Source: Neocallimastix lanati (nom. inval.) (taxonomy: Eukaryota; Neocallimastigomycota; Neocallimastigomycetes; Neocallimastigales; Neocallimastigaceae). From it: 60,000 nucleotides of DNA. The stretch's first letter is position 1. Each line of letters begins with the position of its first letter. A program made the translations under genes and the position numbers. The DNA lies in contig JACVTC010000160.1 in NCBI GenBank assembly GCA_016946835.1, positions 35,001-95,000 of the forward strand, read 5' to 3'. Shown piece by piece: positions 47,300 through 60,000 of this stretch. Below the pieces are notes generated by a model. It saw only the letters and a program-made list of their open reading frames with translations. It was not told where the DNA came from and searched no databases.

Positions 47300-48862
47300 T
47301 CCTTTCCTCCATCAGATTTAAACATTTTTAGTCAAGAGCTAAAGCCCCCGCTTAGTTTTAAGGATATCTTTGGAAAACCCGATGAGAAAGAATGGTTAAA
47401 AGCAGTTGAAGAAGAATTGAATAATATGAAAAATAAAAATGTTTATACTCTAGTAAAAAATATTCTAGATGAAAAAATTTTAATTTCTATTGAATGGGTT
47501 TTCAGTTATAAAAGAGATGATAAGGGAAATATAGTTAAGTATATAGTAAGACTAGTCGTACGTGGTTTTTCTCAAAAAAACTGGTGTAGATTATGAAGAA
47601 ACTTTTTCGCCAACGTTAAGACAAGATTCCCTCAGAATAATCACAAAATTTTCTGTCTTTTATAATTTTGAGATGTACCAATTAGATATTAAAGCCACAT
47701 GTCTTAATTCCGAAGTAGATGAAGACTTGTATATGGAAATTCCAAATGGTATTAAATATCCTGTAGGTTTTTGGAGATTAAACAAAGCAATATATGATTT
47801 AAAAAAAGCTGGTAGACTTTGAATTAATAAAATGAATTATACATTATTAAAATTAATTTTATCAGATCAAAAAGTGAATCATATGTTTACTATAAAAAAT
47901 GTCATAAAGGTAATATTTTATGTATATTAGCATTATATGTTGATGATATAATTATATTAGGAAAGAAAAACGAAATTAATCTTGTTAAATCATAAATTTA
48001 AAAAGTATTTGACTTAAGTAACATCGGACCAGTAGATTCCATAATAGGAATAAAATTTATCAAAACATAAAGTGGATAAATAATTCACCAAATACAATAT
48101 ATAAATAAAATTCTAGAAAATTTTGAAATAGAAAAATATAATGAAATGTTAAGTATATCTTATATACAAAATGAAGAATTGAGGAAAAGAAAATTTAATC
48201 CAATAAGATATATATAAGCCGTAAGAAGTCTGCTATATCTAGCGACGAAAACTAGACCAGACATTTTGTTTGCTACCAGTAAAGCTTCCAGAAAAAATAG
48301 GAATCTTACTTATGAAGATTGGCTGAATGTTTTTAAAATTATTGGATACTTAAAAGGTACAAAAAATTATGGATTAAAGTTTACTAACAATATAGATTTA
48401 AATGTTTATGTAGATTTAGGTGGTGATGAAGAGACGAAAAGATCAACAGCTGGATTTATAATCAATATAGGCAATATACCAATTTCATGGTACTTGAAAG
48501 TTTAATATTGCATATGAATAATTACAGCAGAAAATGAATATTACAGCCTCAATGAATGTGCATTGAAATGTATGATGTTGAGAAATTTTTTGAAGAATAA
48601 AATATAAATGTAAGGACAATTAAAATAAAAATAGACAATAAAGCTGCATCCTACAACAGTGAAAGCGAAACGTTAAATCCTAAATCAAGACATAAATTTA
48701 ATATATCACAAAGTAAGAGAATTATTGAACGAAAAGAAAATTAAATTAGAATACATTAAATCTGAAAATAATTTAGAAGATGGTATAACTCAATATTTAA
48801 ACGGACTTCAACTTAAAAAATTTAGAAGAATGATGCATTGGCAGTTAAGAGAAAATTAAACA
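47300..48862 (+). pseudogene. copia reverse transcriptase and RNase H, decayed
   Basis: RT starts LSFKDIFGKPDEKEWLKAVE and EELNNMKNKNVYTLV, then WVFSYKRDDKGNIVKY, with a frameshift at about 47562-47596 into GVDYEETFSPTLRQDSLRII, YQLDIKATCLNSEVDEDLYM and LNKAIYDLKKAG. The catalytic YVDD is intact at 47936-47950. RNase H follows: VYVDLGGDEETKRSTAGFII. Stops occur near 47821, 47993 and 48506. It ends just before a GGGAG and an LTR start at 48873. It points away from the relic at 45870-46970, so the two are different insertions. Confidence 0.8.
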
Positions 48863-48872
48863 TATAAGGGAG

Positions 48873-49140
48873 TGTTAGAAATTAAGTTTAATATTTTACA
48901 TTTTTAATATAATATAGTTAATTAATAATAACCTATTTCTATAATATTTTATAAAACCAAAAATAATTTAATAATAAACAAAAATTTAATATTAGAAAAT
49001 AAGAAAATAAATAAGATGAATATAAGTGAATAAAAAAGAAAAAGAGTGTAATAATTAATAATAAATAAATAAAATAAAAGTGATTATTTTATATCAATAA
49101 AATAAACACCAGAAGAAAATAAATATTTATTAAATAATTT
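48873..49140 (+). repeat. Probable 3' LTR start of the decayed copia element
   Basis: TGTTAGAAATTAAG follows ATAAGGGAG, the expected polypurine-tract/LTR boundary, right after the RNase H remnant. The interior is unlike LTR types A and B. I could not find the right-hand end, so the end coordinate is approximate. Confidence 0.5.
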
Positions 49141-49173
49141 TTAATATATTATTTTTATTCGAAAAATGGCTGA

Positions 49174-49793
<620 letters not shown>

Positions 49794-50493
49794 TATATTT
49801 AGTTAAATGATAAAAATATAATTTTAAAAAATAAAATATAAGAAACATTAAAAATATTTAAATATAAAATATAAAATATAAAATATAAATATAATATTAT
49901 ATTTTTTTTATTGTAATGTAATGCAATTATACCTTTTCCTTATCTTTATTTTATTAATAATATTTTTATTATTATTAATCTATTTTTCTATTTTTATGAA
50001 ATATTACCATTTAATAGATTTTTATTTAAACTCATATGTATAAAAGTATTAATATATTATTAATAATTTGATAAGGCAGTGACTTTTTTAATATTACCGA
50101 AGTTCTAAAAAAAATTTTCCATTGTGAATATTAAATTTAGTAGACTACGCTGTGGATATTTGTTATATAATTTAAATTAATCAAGAAACACCAATAGAAA
50201 TCTTTGAATATGTTATCTTTTCGTTGAATCTGCTTAGTAATTAATATTTAAGTCTTGTTAGAAAATTAGTATTTTTAATTTACAAATTTAATTAACATTT
50301 TAATTAACATTTTTATTTTATTACAACTTTTATTATAATTTTAATTATTAAATAGTTTATTAGAATATATCATATTAATATATAGTTTATATAGTTTATG
50401 AATATATTTCAAAAATTTTTTATTTTTATAAGCCTCTTTTATATAGTTAATATGAAAATAAATATTTAATATATTGAAATATGTATGATCTAT
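49794..50493. other. A/T-rich stretch, nothing recognised
   Basis: No ORF or repeat beyond ATATAAA runs. Confidence 0.55.
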
Positions 50494-50670
50494 CAAATGC
50501 ATTTTGTATACATAAATATCATTAAATTATGTATTCTTAAAAAAATAAACCTTTTTTTTCAAATGAATAAAGACAATAAATAAACAAATATTGTGATTTT
50601 TATCAAAAAATAAGCCTTTTACTTCAAATAAAGACAATAAATAAAAAAAATATTTTTTTATCAAATATTA
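50494..50670. repeat. Dispersed repeat shared with 13853-13965
   Basis: ATCAAATGCATTTTGTATAC, CATTAAATTATGTATTCTTA, and TTCAAATGAATAAAGACAAT match the 13.85-kb copy block for block. A second partial copy (AATAAGCCTTTTACTTCAAA) starts at about 50607. It lies about 220 bp upstream of the small Cys-rich gene. Confidence 0.6.
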
Positions 50671-50891
50671 GTCATTCTGAATTTAGTTCCTAACCCATGT
50701 AATTATTTTTCGTATATATAAACGACAATAAATTTCTCTTAAAATAAATTTTCTTTATAGTATAAAAAAATACAAAACATAATAAATAAAATTTTTAAGG
50801 TAGTATTGAAGGTATGTGTTTTAAAATATATAAACTAGGTGAAAATGAAAATATAATTAATATATATATTTTATAAAAAGTAAAAAAAAAA

Positions 50892-51080
50892 ATGGGTTAT
50901 TGCAAAAGTTGTGGTTGTTCAAGTTTTAGTCCAAAGCCTATTCCTCTTAGTAATGACAAATTAAAAAAAGTAACTGGAACTGCATGGACCTATAGTGCTT
51001 GCTATTGCGGACACAGTGAAGTCCATCATAGTGAAACTAGAAGTGATAATAAAAATGATGAAGGATGTTTAATTATGTGA
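50892..51080 (+). CDS. Small Cys/His-rich protein with a C-terminal CaaX box
   Basis: Intronless 62-codon ORF starting at AAAAAAAATGGG. The N-terminus is MGYCKSCGCSSF, with C4-x2-C7-x-C9. A second cluster is C37-x-C39-G-H41-x3-H45-H46 (YCGHSEVHH). Two knuckles joined by a 27-residue linker suggest one zinc site. The last four residues, C59-L-I-M62, form a CaaX prenylation box with Met at the end, which favours farnesylation, so the protein is probably membrane-attached. Gly2 could in principle be myristoylated, but the following residues are not a clear fit. Codons are less A/T-biased than the flanks. No domain name can be given with certainty. Short ORFs can occur by chance, but the two-sided Cys/His pattern and CaaX end make a real gene likely. 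Confidence 0.75.
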   Translation: MGYCKSCGCSSFSPKPIPLSNDKLKKVTGTAWTYSACYCGHSEVHHSETRSDNKNDEGCLIM

Positions 51081-51599
51081 ATTAAATGAATTAAACTAAT
51101 TAATAATAAGATAATTAATGTATTATATTGTTAATATATCAATAAAAATATTAAGATTTAATTATCGAAATCTAGTTTTAATTTATATAAAACCCTTGTA
51201 TAAATAAATAAATAAAAAAGGTTAAAACCTTTCATAAACTTTTAATCAATACTGAATTTCATATTATTATTTATTTTATTTTTTATTTTTATTTTTATTT
51301 TTATTTTTTTTTGTATTTTTCATAAATAACCATAAAATAATATAAATAAATTGTGTATGAAAATATTATTTATTTTTTATTTTAATGATTTACATATATA
51401 TGTTAATGTTATTAAATAAATGTTAATTGTACATTTAAATTTTAAAATTTTCTATATAATTATTTATAAACTATATTTATTAATATTATAGATAATTTAT
51501 TATATTCCATATTATTATTATTATTTTAACAGTATTAATAATATTAATTAATAATATAAAATAACTAATAAATAATATATAGCAATTATAGTTTTAATA
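51081..51599. other. A/T-rich stretch downstream of the small gene
   Basis: An (ATTTTT)n tract at about 51280-51308. Otherwise nothing. Confidence 0.55.
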
Positions 51600-51914
51600 A
51601 TGAAAGGTTATTACTAAAGTAGTTCTTTCGATAAGTAAGAATGTCGATCCCAACGAGGAGCAGAAGGAAATGACAAGTGGATTTCAGCAAAGTAATTTCT
51701 GCAGGCACTGAAATAATATAATGTAAACTTTTAATATTTATTTGTTTTGATCGAATAATATTTAAACTTTTTTTTTTTTTTTTTATATCGAATCAAATTC
51801 TATCCTGATTTTTAGTCCGTGGGCTATAACAGATAAGGCTTGATTCCACCTTATGTCCATTTTCAAGTTTTTCCCTGCAATATGGTGGTTAGGGTTACGG
51901 GTAAGTATGTCCAT
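51600..51914. other. GC-richer island, unidentified
   Basis: Two blocks (about 51625-51710 and 51795-51910) of near-balanced composition, separated by poly-T (51771-51784). They include GATCCCAACGAGGAGCAGAA and TGGTGGTTAGGGTTACGGGT. No long ORF. The first has a short frame, NVDPNEEQKEMTSGFQQS. They could be a fragment of a mobile element or an untranslated RNA; I cannot tell. Confidence 0.35.
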
Positions 51915-52128
51915 AATTTTTTTTGAAATATGTGGCGCATTAAAAATATGATACATTTCCCCAAATTGAAAATTATTAAATGAATAAATAAATAAATGAA
52001 ATTAAATATTATTAATATTGATGTATTAAATAAATATTATAAAAAAAGTTTTAAAAAATTTTGAATTTTCATTTATTTATTCATTCATTTATTTATATCA
52101 ATATGCCACTTGGGGAAATGCAATTACA
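51915..52128. mobile_element. MITE-like family copy
   Basis: AATTTTTTTTGAAATATGTG and GCGCATTAAA, CATTTCCCCAAATTGAAAAT, the AAATGAATAAATAAA centre, then CATTTATTTATTCATTCATT and GCCACTTGGGGAAATGCAAT. Both halves are present; the outer GCATTTCGCC repeats are missing. Confidence 0.65.
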
Positions 52129-53976
<1,848 letters not shown>

Positions 53977-56361
53977 TTAATTATTATTTTCTTTATTATT
54001 ATCTTCAGGAATACAATCTTCAAATTCAGATAGCTCTGAGGATTCCGTCTGACAACTTTGGAAGGTAGTATAACTCATACTTGAAATTAATGATACTCTT
54101 TGGGGATTGTAGCTTAGGTCATCTATTTAGTTTAATAAAAAAAAAATAAAAAAAAAAAGAAAAATTAATAAATAAATATATAATTATAAAATATTTATTT
54201 AAATATTATAATTTTAATTCATAATTTAATTTAATTTAATAGTTATACTAGTTAATTTATTTATATTTTTATTTATATAAATTTATAAATACATTACCTA
54301 AATCAAAATTATTTAAAGTAATTTCTGGGGGTTGAGGTATGACATATTCTTCAGGTTCAGTAGTGGATGGTATAGGTCTTGCGAGTGGACTAGTTAAGGC
54401 AGAAGAGAAGGAAGAATAGCTATTTGTGGTAGCAATGATGACATTATCAAGACCTTGGGGTGGAAGGTTACTCTTGGTAAATTGTTGTTGTTGCTGATGA
54501 CTTTCACTCATTTCTAAACCTTTCACAGAATTAGTATAGGATTGAAAATCAACAGAATCATCTAAAGAATTAAAGAAGGAAGTAACTGAAGATTTATAGT
54601 TGTGTTGATTATCATCTTCATTAATGGGTATAAATTTATCAGTTAAGGAAGATTTTTGTTTTGGGGATTGGTCCAAATGTGAAGTATTCTGTTTAAGAGG
54701 AAGATCTAAAGAAACTTGATATATTGGAGTAGGAATAACATCATATTGTTTTAATTTTGAACTCGTATCTTTGGTAGCTGATGGATTAGAACTATTTGGA
54801 GAAGAAAAATCAGTTTTTGTTGTACAAAACGTTGTGGCAGAGTTGACTTCGTTGGTATCCGCTGATGAATAGGGTTTTTTGGGTATAGAAACAATTAATT
54901 TATCATTAGGATTAGTAGTAGAATAGGAGGAGGAAGAAGATTGTTCCAAATATTGTTGATTTTTAAATAAAGTAGTTCTTAATAGATTCGTTTTAGAGAG
55001 TGATTTATTATTATTATTGTTATTAGTACTGTTATTGATATTGCTGTTAGTGTTGTTACTATTAATACTTATACTTTCATCATTATCTTTTGTATTAAAT
55101 TCTGCTAATTGATTAGAATTTCTTGGTAGTATATCTATATCTTTATTAAAAGTATTAAAAGAGGAAGTTTCAAAAGAGAATTTGCTGTTAATAGATACAG
55201 GTGAAAGAAGTGAACCATCATTAGGTTGAAATTCTTCCTTTCCTTTTCCATTTTCCATTTCCATTTCCTTTCCATTTCCTTTTTGGTTTTTCTTTTCGTT
55301 ATCCTTATCGTTTTCCTTATCTCTTAACTTTTCTGTTATTATTGGTTCTGGAACACAGGATACAGCTTGTGATACAGACATACCAAAAACTTTTGAAGCC
55401 AAAGAAGTATTTTTATTGTCTGTAAATGGTGTTCCACTATTAGAATAATTTCTAAGATAACTACTACCAATATCCGAAGAAAGTAATGAATTTGCATTTA
55501 AATTATAGGGACTAATGGTTGTATTTACCTCGTATGAAACTGAATTAGAATTTTCACTAGCTGGTGTTTCTAGAGCAGAATAAAGCGATTCAGGTTTTAT
55601 TTTTACAGACTCCTGTAATGATTTACTTTTTTTTGATGTATCTATATTTAAAGTAACCGGTAAAGTTGTAGAGTTATGACTTGATTGTTTTATTGAATTA
55701 TTATTACTATTGAAATTTGGTGTCACATTTAATTCAGATTCAGATATTTTTTGATGATTATCATTACCCTCTCTTGGTTCATTTTTATTTATATTAATTG
55801 TATTACTATTATTATTATTATTATTGTTATTATTTATATTAGTATCTTTATCAGAGTTATTGACTATTTTAGGAGGCCGTAATGTAGTCGTATTACTGAT
55901 ATAGGTATTGGCAATTGATTTAGTATTGCCATTTTTAGTTTTAGTTATCATAGAATTGATACTAGGAGTACCAGAAGCTGGTGAATTACCTGGACTGAAA
56001 TGATTATTGGATGTATTATTAAGAATATCATTAACTTTTAATAATTCTGGACTTGGGGTAGCAGTGGTTGTTGGTGTATCATTATCATCATCATCATCAT
56101 CTTTTTTATTAATATTATTAAAGGTATTACCTACTTGGAAGGAATAACTACGTTTATGAGTTTGGGTATCTATATCGGATTTTTTTATATTATCTATTAC
56201 TGTAGAATCATTAGCTTTATGTTTAATAAATTTTGGTTTTTCTAATTTTGAAGTAGTATTTACATTGTTTCCATTAAGATTAGATTCTGCTTTTTTATTT
56301 TTTGATGATACTAGTACTTCAGATATTAGAATAGAATTTGCAGAAAGATAATTATTATTTA

Positions 56362-56436
<75 letters not shown>

Positions 56437-57833
56437 CATCATTATTATTAATAGTAATAATATTAATATTATCGTTATTAATTATATAATTATTATTGTT
56501 TGGTACAGTATAGCTTCCTCTTGTAAAAGTAGTTGTTGGTATAATTAAATTTGAAAGATTATTATCTAAAACAAGGGATTCATCATCACCAATGCTAGTA
56601 ACTTCATCTAAATATTCAATATTTGGATCGTTTGGATCTTTTCTAATTAAACCAACTGTTGAATTTGAAATTTTCTTTTTATGATAAGATTCACGTTTTT
56701 TATTAGATCTTATTGTATTTTTCTCTTTTCCATCATCATCATCATCATTATCGTCATTATCATCATCATCATCAATTGCTGGTGTTATAATTGTAAGTCC
56801 TTCAGTATTTCCTATATTATTTGGTAGATTATTAAGTTCTTGTTCAGATGTTTCATTAATTGTTTCAATTGCTGGGAAAAAAAAATACATAATTACACCA
56901 ATTATAATAGTTTCTATTAACATCCAAAAAGTATGGAATAATGGAAATGCTGATAAAATTTGTGAACAACATGGATTAATATAAACTTGAATGATAGTAA
57001 TTGCTAAAGGAATATTTGGTAATGCTGTATTCATACAAATTGCTCTGGTTTTCTTAGAATTTAATCTAAAAATTTTTGACATAATTACTGATATTCCAAA
57101 ACTAAGAGATGTTAAAATAATTGAAACACAATAAATATACCATTGACTTAAAAATACAGAACCAGCGTCTTTTAATGAGACAATTAATGATGTTAAAATA
57201 ATTAAGGCACCCCAAAATGTTGCTCCTTTGTTTAACCATGAGGCCCATAATGGCTTGAAGTGAAGTAATAAACTACCTAGAAGTAATGGTACTAAGCAAT
57301 ATATAACAATAAATGCTACTCCTTCATACTTTTATTATATGATAATATAATTAATTTATATATACAATTAATATGAATTAATTTATTATTAGTATTGTAT
57401 ATAAAATTTTATTATATATTATATTTAATATTAACGTATAAAAAAAAATTATGTAGGAATAAATAAATAAAAAAATAAATAAATAAATAAATAAATAAAT
57501 ATATAAATGAATAAATGAATAAATAAATATATAAATAAACGAATAAACAAATACAAATATACATAAATTTATAAATACATAAATAAAATAAATAATTGAA
57601 TAAATAATAAATAAATAAATAAATAAATAAAAATATTTAATTAATTATATAATTACAGGAAATGTAGTTAATTCTAATGAACGTGAGAAGAACATAAGAT
57701 ATACGTAAAGATATATTACATATACTGCTGAACCTATTGATATATGTAATTATTGTCAGTTTTAAAAAATTAATTATGAACATAGGTTAAAATTAAACTT
57801 TCACCTAATAAATTAATATAATAAAATAATAAT

Positions 57834-57864
<31 letters not shown>

Positions 57865-58073
57865 CCTAAAATTGTTGAAATTAAACAGAGACTAACAGCC
57901 AAAGCTCTATCACCACCTAAATAATAAGTAAAAATAGGAGCAATAACTGAACTTGGACTTATTCCAACCATGAATACACTTAATACTTGAATATTATTTT
58001 GCTTAAAAAGTTTTGGAATTAGAATACCTATATGGTTTTTTAAAATTAATTAATTAATTAATTAATTATTATA

Positions 58074-58136
<63 letters not shown>

Positions 58137-59204
58137 ATAGTATTTTTTATTTAATTAGTATATAACTGAATTTTATACTCACTAATTAATGGGACAATAA
58201 CAAATTGACAGATAAGACCACATAATATCGGCGGAATTCTCTCTTTATGAAAGGTACCTCTCAAAGTATCTATTAAATGAAATATATTTTACAGTAAAAT
58301 TTAGATAATTCTTCAACATTTGAATTTTTTTTTTTATTAAAAAATAATTTTTTTTATCATTGTTACATACTTCCTGATAACGATAGACCTATACAAAATA
58401 AAAACATAGCAGTGGATACCATAAGAATTATACTAGTTATTGGATAAGCAACAACATTTACTGTAATATCCAATTTATCATTTAAAAACTCATCTAATTG
58501 TATATTGTTACCATCGGATTGAATGTCAAATGAGAGTTTCGATGATCCAGTTTTTTTACTCTTTAACTTAAAACTTTTTATGACTGGATTGTTATCTTTT
58601 ATATTACTATTTTTTACATTTATTGTAGTATTACCTTCCAATTGAATAGATGTATATTTACCATCAAAGAAAAGACTTTTCGGTACAACATCAAAATTCT
58701 TAAAATTATTATCAGAAATAAATGTAATATTAATTGATGAAATAGGTATCTGACTTAATTGAATTTTTAGTTCAACATCTTGTTGTCCTAATAAAATTTT
58801 CTTTGTTTCCATACATATTGTATTTAATGAGATTTTAACAACTTTATTTTATATTAAATAAATTAACAATTTTTTTTTTAAAAAATACAAATTTTATATT
58901 AATTTGTTAATTTTTGAAAACTGATATATATTTAAATTATATACTTACTTTCATTAGTATTGGAACGTAAAACTAACGCATTTGAATAATTGAGTAGCAA
59001 TAATAAAAACAAAATATTTTCTATATTTGTAATAAAATAAATTTTTTAAAAAAAAAATTTAATACATTAATGATATAATGAATATTATATTTTAATAGTA
59101 TTTTTTTTATATATAATTTTTTAATAATATATAATATTAACTTTATTTAGAAAAAAAAAAAAAAAAAAAAAAAAAAACTCACGATAAATATAATGTCTTT
59201 TCAT
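53977..59204 (-). CDS. SLC10 / bile-acid:sodium-symporter-like protein with ectodomain and long tail
   Basis: Predicted plasma-membrane transporter of the SBF/SLC10 fold. Minus-strand exons: 59204-59183, 59020-58949, 58841-58371, 58269-58183, 58027-57866, 57733-57657, 57328-54298 and 54122-53977, giving 4068 nt and 1355 aa; every junction keeps frame. Residues 1-25 form a signal peptide (MKRHYIYQ then NILFLLLLLNYSNA). About 130 lumenal or extracellular residues with a beta-rich look follow, then TM1 near 160-188 (AYPITSIILMVSTAMFLFCI). Next comes a helix ending ICQFVIVPLI, then VGISPSSVIAP and YYLGGDRALAVSLCLIS, which line up with the G-x-SPGG-x-x-SN and GD-x-x-LS blocks of SLC10. The last helices contain RAICMNTALPNIPLAITIIQ and end near residue 450. 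The rest is a cytosolic tail of ~900 residues with D-, N- and S-rich stretches. An N-terminal ectodomain recalls SLC10A3/A5. Substrate unknown. Confidence 0.85.
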
Positions 59205-60000
59205 TTTGGGATATATAATTAGTACTTTATTTTTATTTATTCAAATTATTATTAGAATTATATATGTAATATTTTAAATAATTGATAATATTTCTTATTT
59301 ATAAATATTTTGTTAACGAATAATTGTTCCGTGTAGTTTAACAAAATTTAATAATCAAGTAATATGTATTTTTTCTTTTTGAATAATATTTATAAAATTT
59401 TGAATGATTAATTATATCATTTAAGAATTAGAATATTCTTTTTTTATAATTTGAAGATTGTTTAGTTTCTTAAATATTTTTTTTAAATAATTAAAAATAG
59501 TTGTATATAAAATAAATATATTACCAAAAAGAAATATATATTATTTAATTTTTTCTTTACTAACTTTTTTTTATTTCTTTTATCTTTTGTTTATTATTTT
59601 TTTTTATATATATTTATATATATTTTTATATTTAATATTTTTTATATATACTTTATATTACCTTTTATATTTTCAATTAAAAAATTATGTATATTGAAAT
59701 AAAATTTATAATTCATATATACAAAAATATATGATTATTGAATTAAAATTTTATTTTTTTTGATAAATTTATTAAAATAATAACATAATTAAAACAGTTA
59801 AATGTATTATATTTTAATTGTTGAACCAATTTTATAGGCTATTTTTTAACATTTATTAATTTTATTAAAGCCTTTTTTTTTTTTTTTTTTTTTTTAATTT
59901 AACTATAATGTAATATATTAATAATAACTATTATTTAATTTTTGTAAATATATCAATATTTTTTAGAGAAAAGATAATGAAATATAAACTTCTATTATCT
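59205..60000. other. A/T-rich 5' flank of the SLC10-like gene
   Basis: No ORF. Poly-T at about 59872-59895. It must contain the promoter of the minus-strand gene starting at 59204, but no motif stands out. Confidence 0.6.

Overview
The window looks like nuclear DNA of an extremely A+T-rich fungus, most likely an anaerobic gut fungus (Neocallimastigomycota). The reasons are intergenic DNA made almost only of A and T, host genes split by short GT-AG introns, asparagine-rich tracts, standard-code genes for eukaryotic housekeeping proteins, and many Ty1/copia relics. The phylum is an inference; the genus cannot be told from this sequence.

Five host genes are well supported. They are ribosomal protein uL24/RPL26 (minus, 3.3-4.0 kb, at least 3 exons), a CWC24/RNF113-type splicing factor with CCCH and RING fingers (plus, 11.1-12.8 kb, 4 exons, 329 aa), a makorin-type E3 ubiquitin ligase (minus, 17.1-20.4 kb, 6 exons, 516 aa), an SLC10/bile-acid-symporter-like membrane protein with an ectodomain and a ~900-residue low-complexity tail (minus, 54.0-59.2 kb, 8 exons, 1355 aa), and a 62-residue Cys/His-rich protein ending in a CaaX box (plus, 50.9 kb). 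All the multi-exon models keep reading frame through every junction.

The most unusual segment is 39.5-44.4 kb. It holds three long, intronless, intact ORFs: a protein with a Cys3His motif of the kind frequent in large DNA virus proteins, an FtsJ-type methyltransferase with a complete K-D-K-E tetrad, and a stand-alone archaeo-eukaryotic primase (AEP) domain. Together they suggest an endogenised piece of a nucleocytoplasmic large DNA virus (NCLDV) lying between decayed copia elements.

Mobile DNA fills much of the rest: LINE ORF2 tails (0.2-1.5 kb), FLYWCH/MULE transposase relics (6.8-10.0 and 14.8 kb), a MITE-like family built from GCATTTCGCC units (six sites), a young copia-type composite element inserted in one of those MITEs (30.99-33.78 kb, 5-bp target duplication, two different LTR types, primer site matching the anticodon arm of tRNA-Lys-CUU), and decayed copia pol fragments (34.0-37.7, 45.9-47.0 and 47.3-48.9 kb). 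An ankyrin-like relic lies at 45.4-45.8 kb.

The region 22.2-28.95 kb is satellite DNA. It has a 38-bp tandem repeat, a TAATAAA-type array, and a 5.6-kb TAAAA array carrying 34 copies of one 33-bp unit at spacings that keep a fixed register. Long TAA/TTA microsatellites occur at 1.7, 29.7, 45.2, 49.6 and 53.0 kb. The remaining gene-free stretches are homopolymer-rich DNA in which I see nothing coding.
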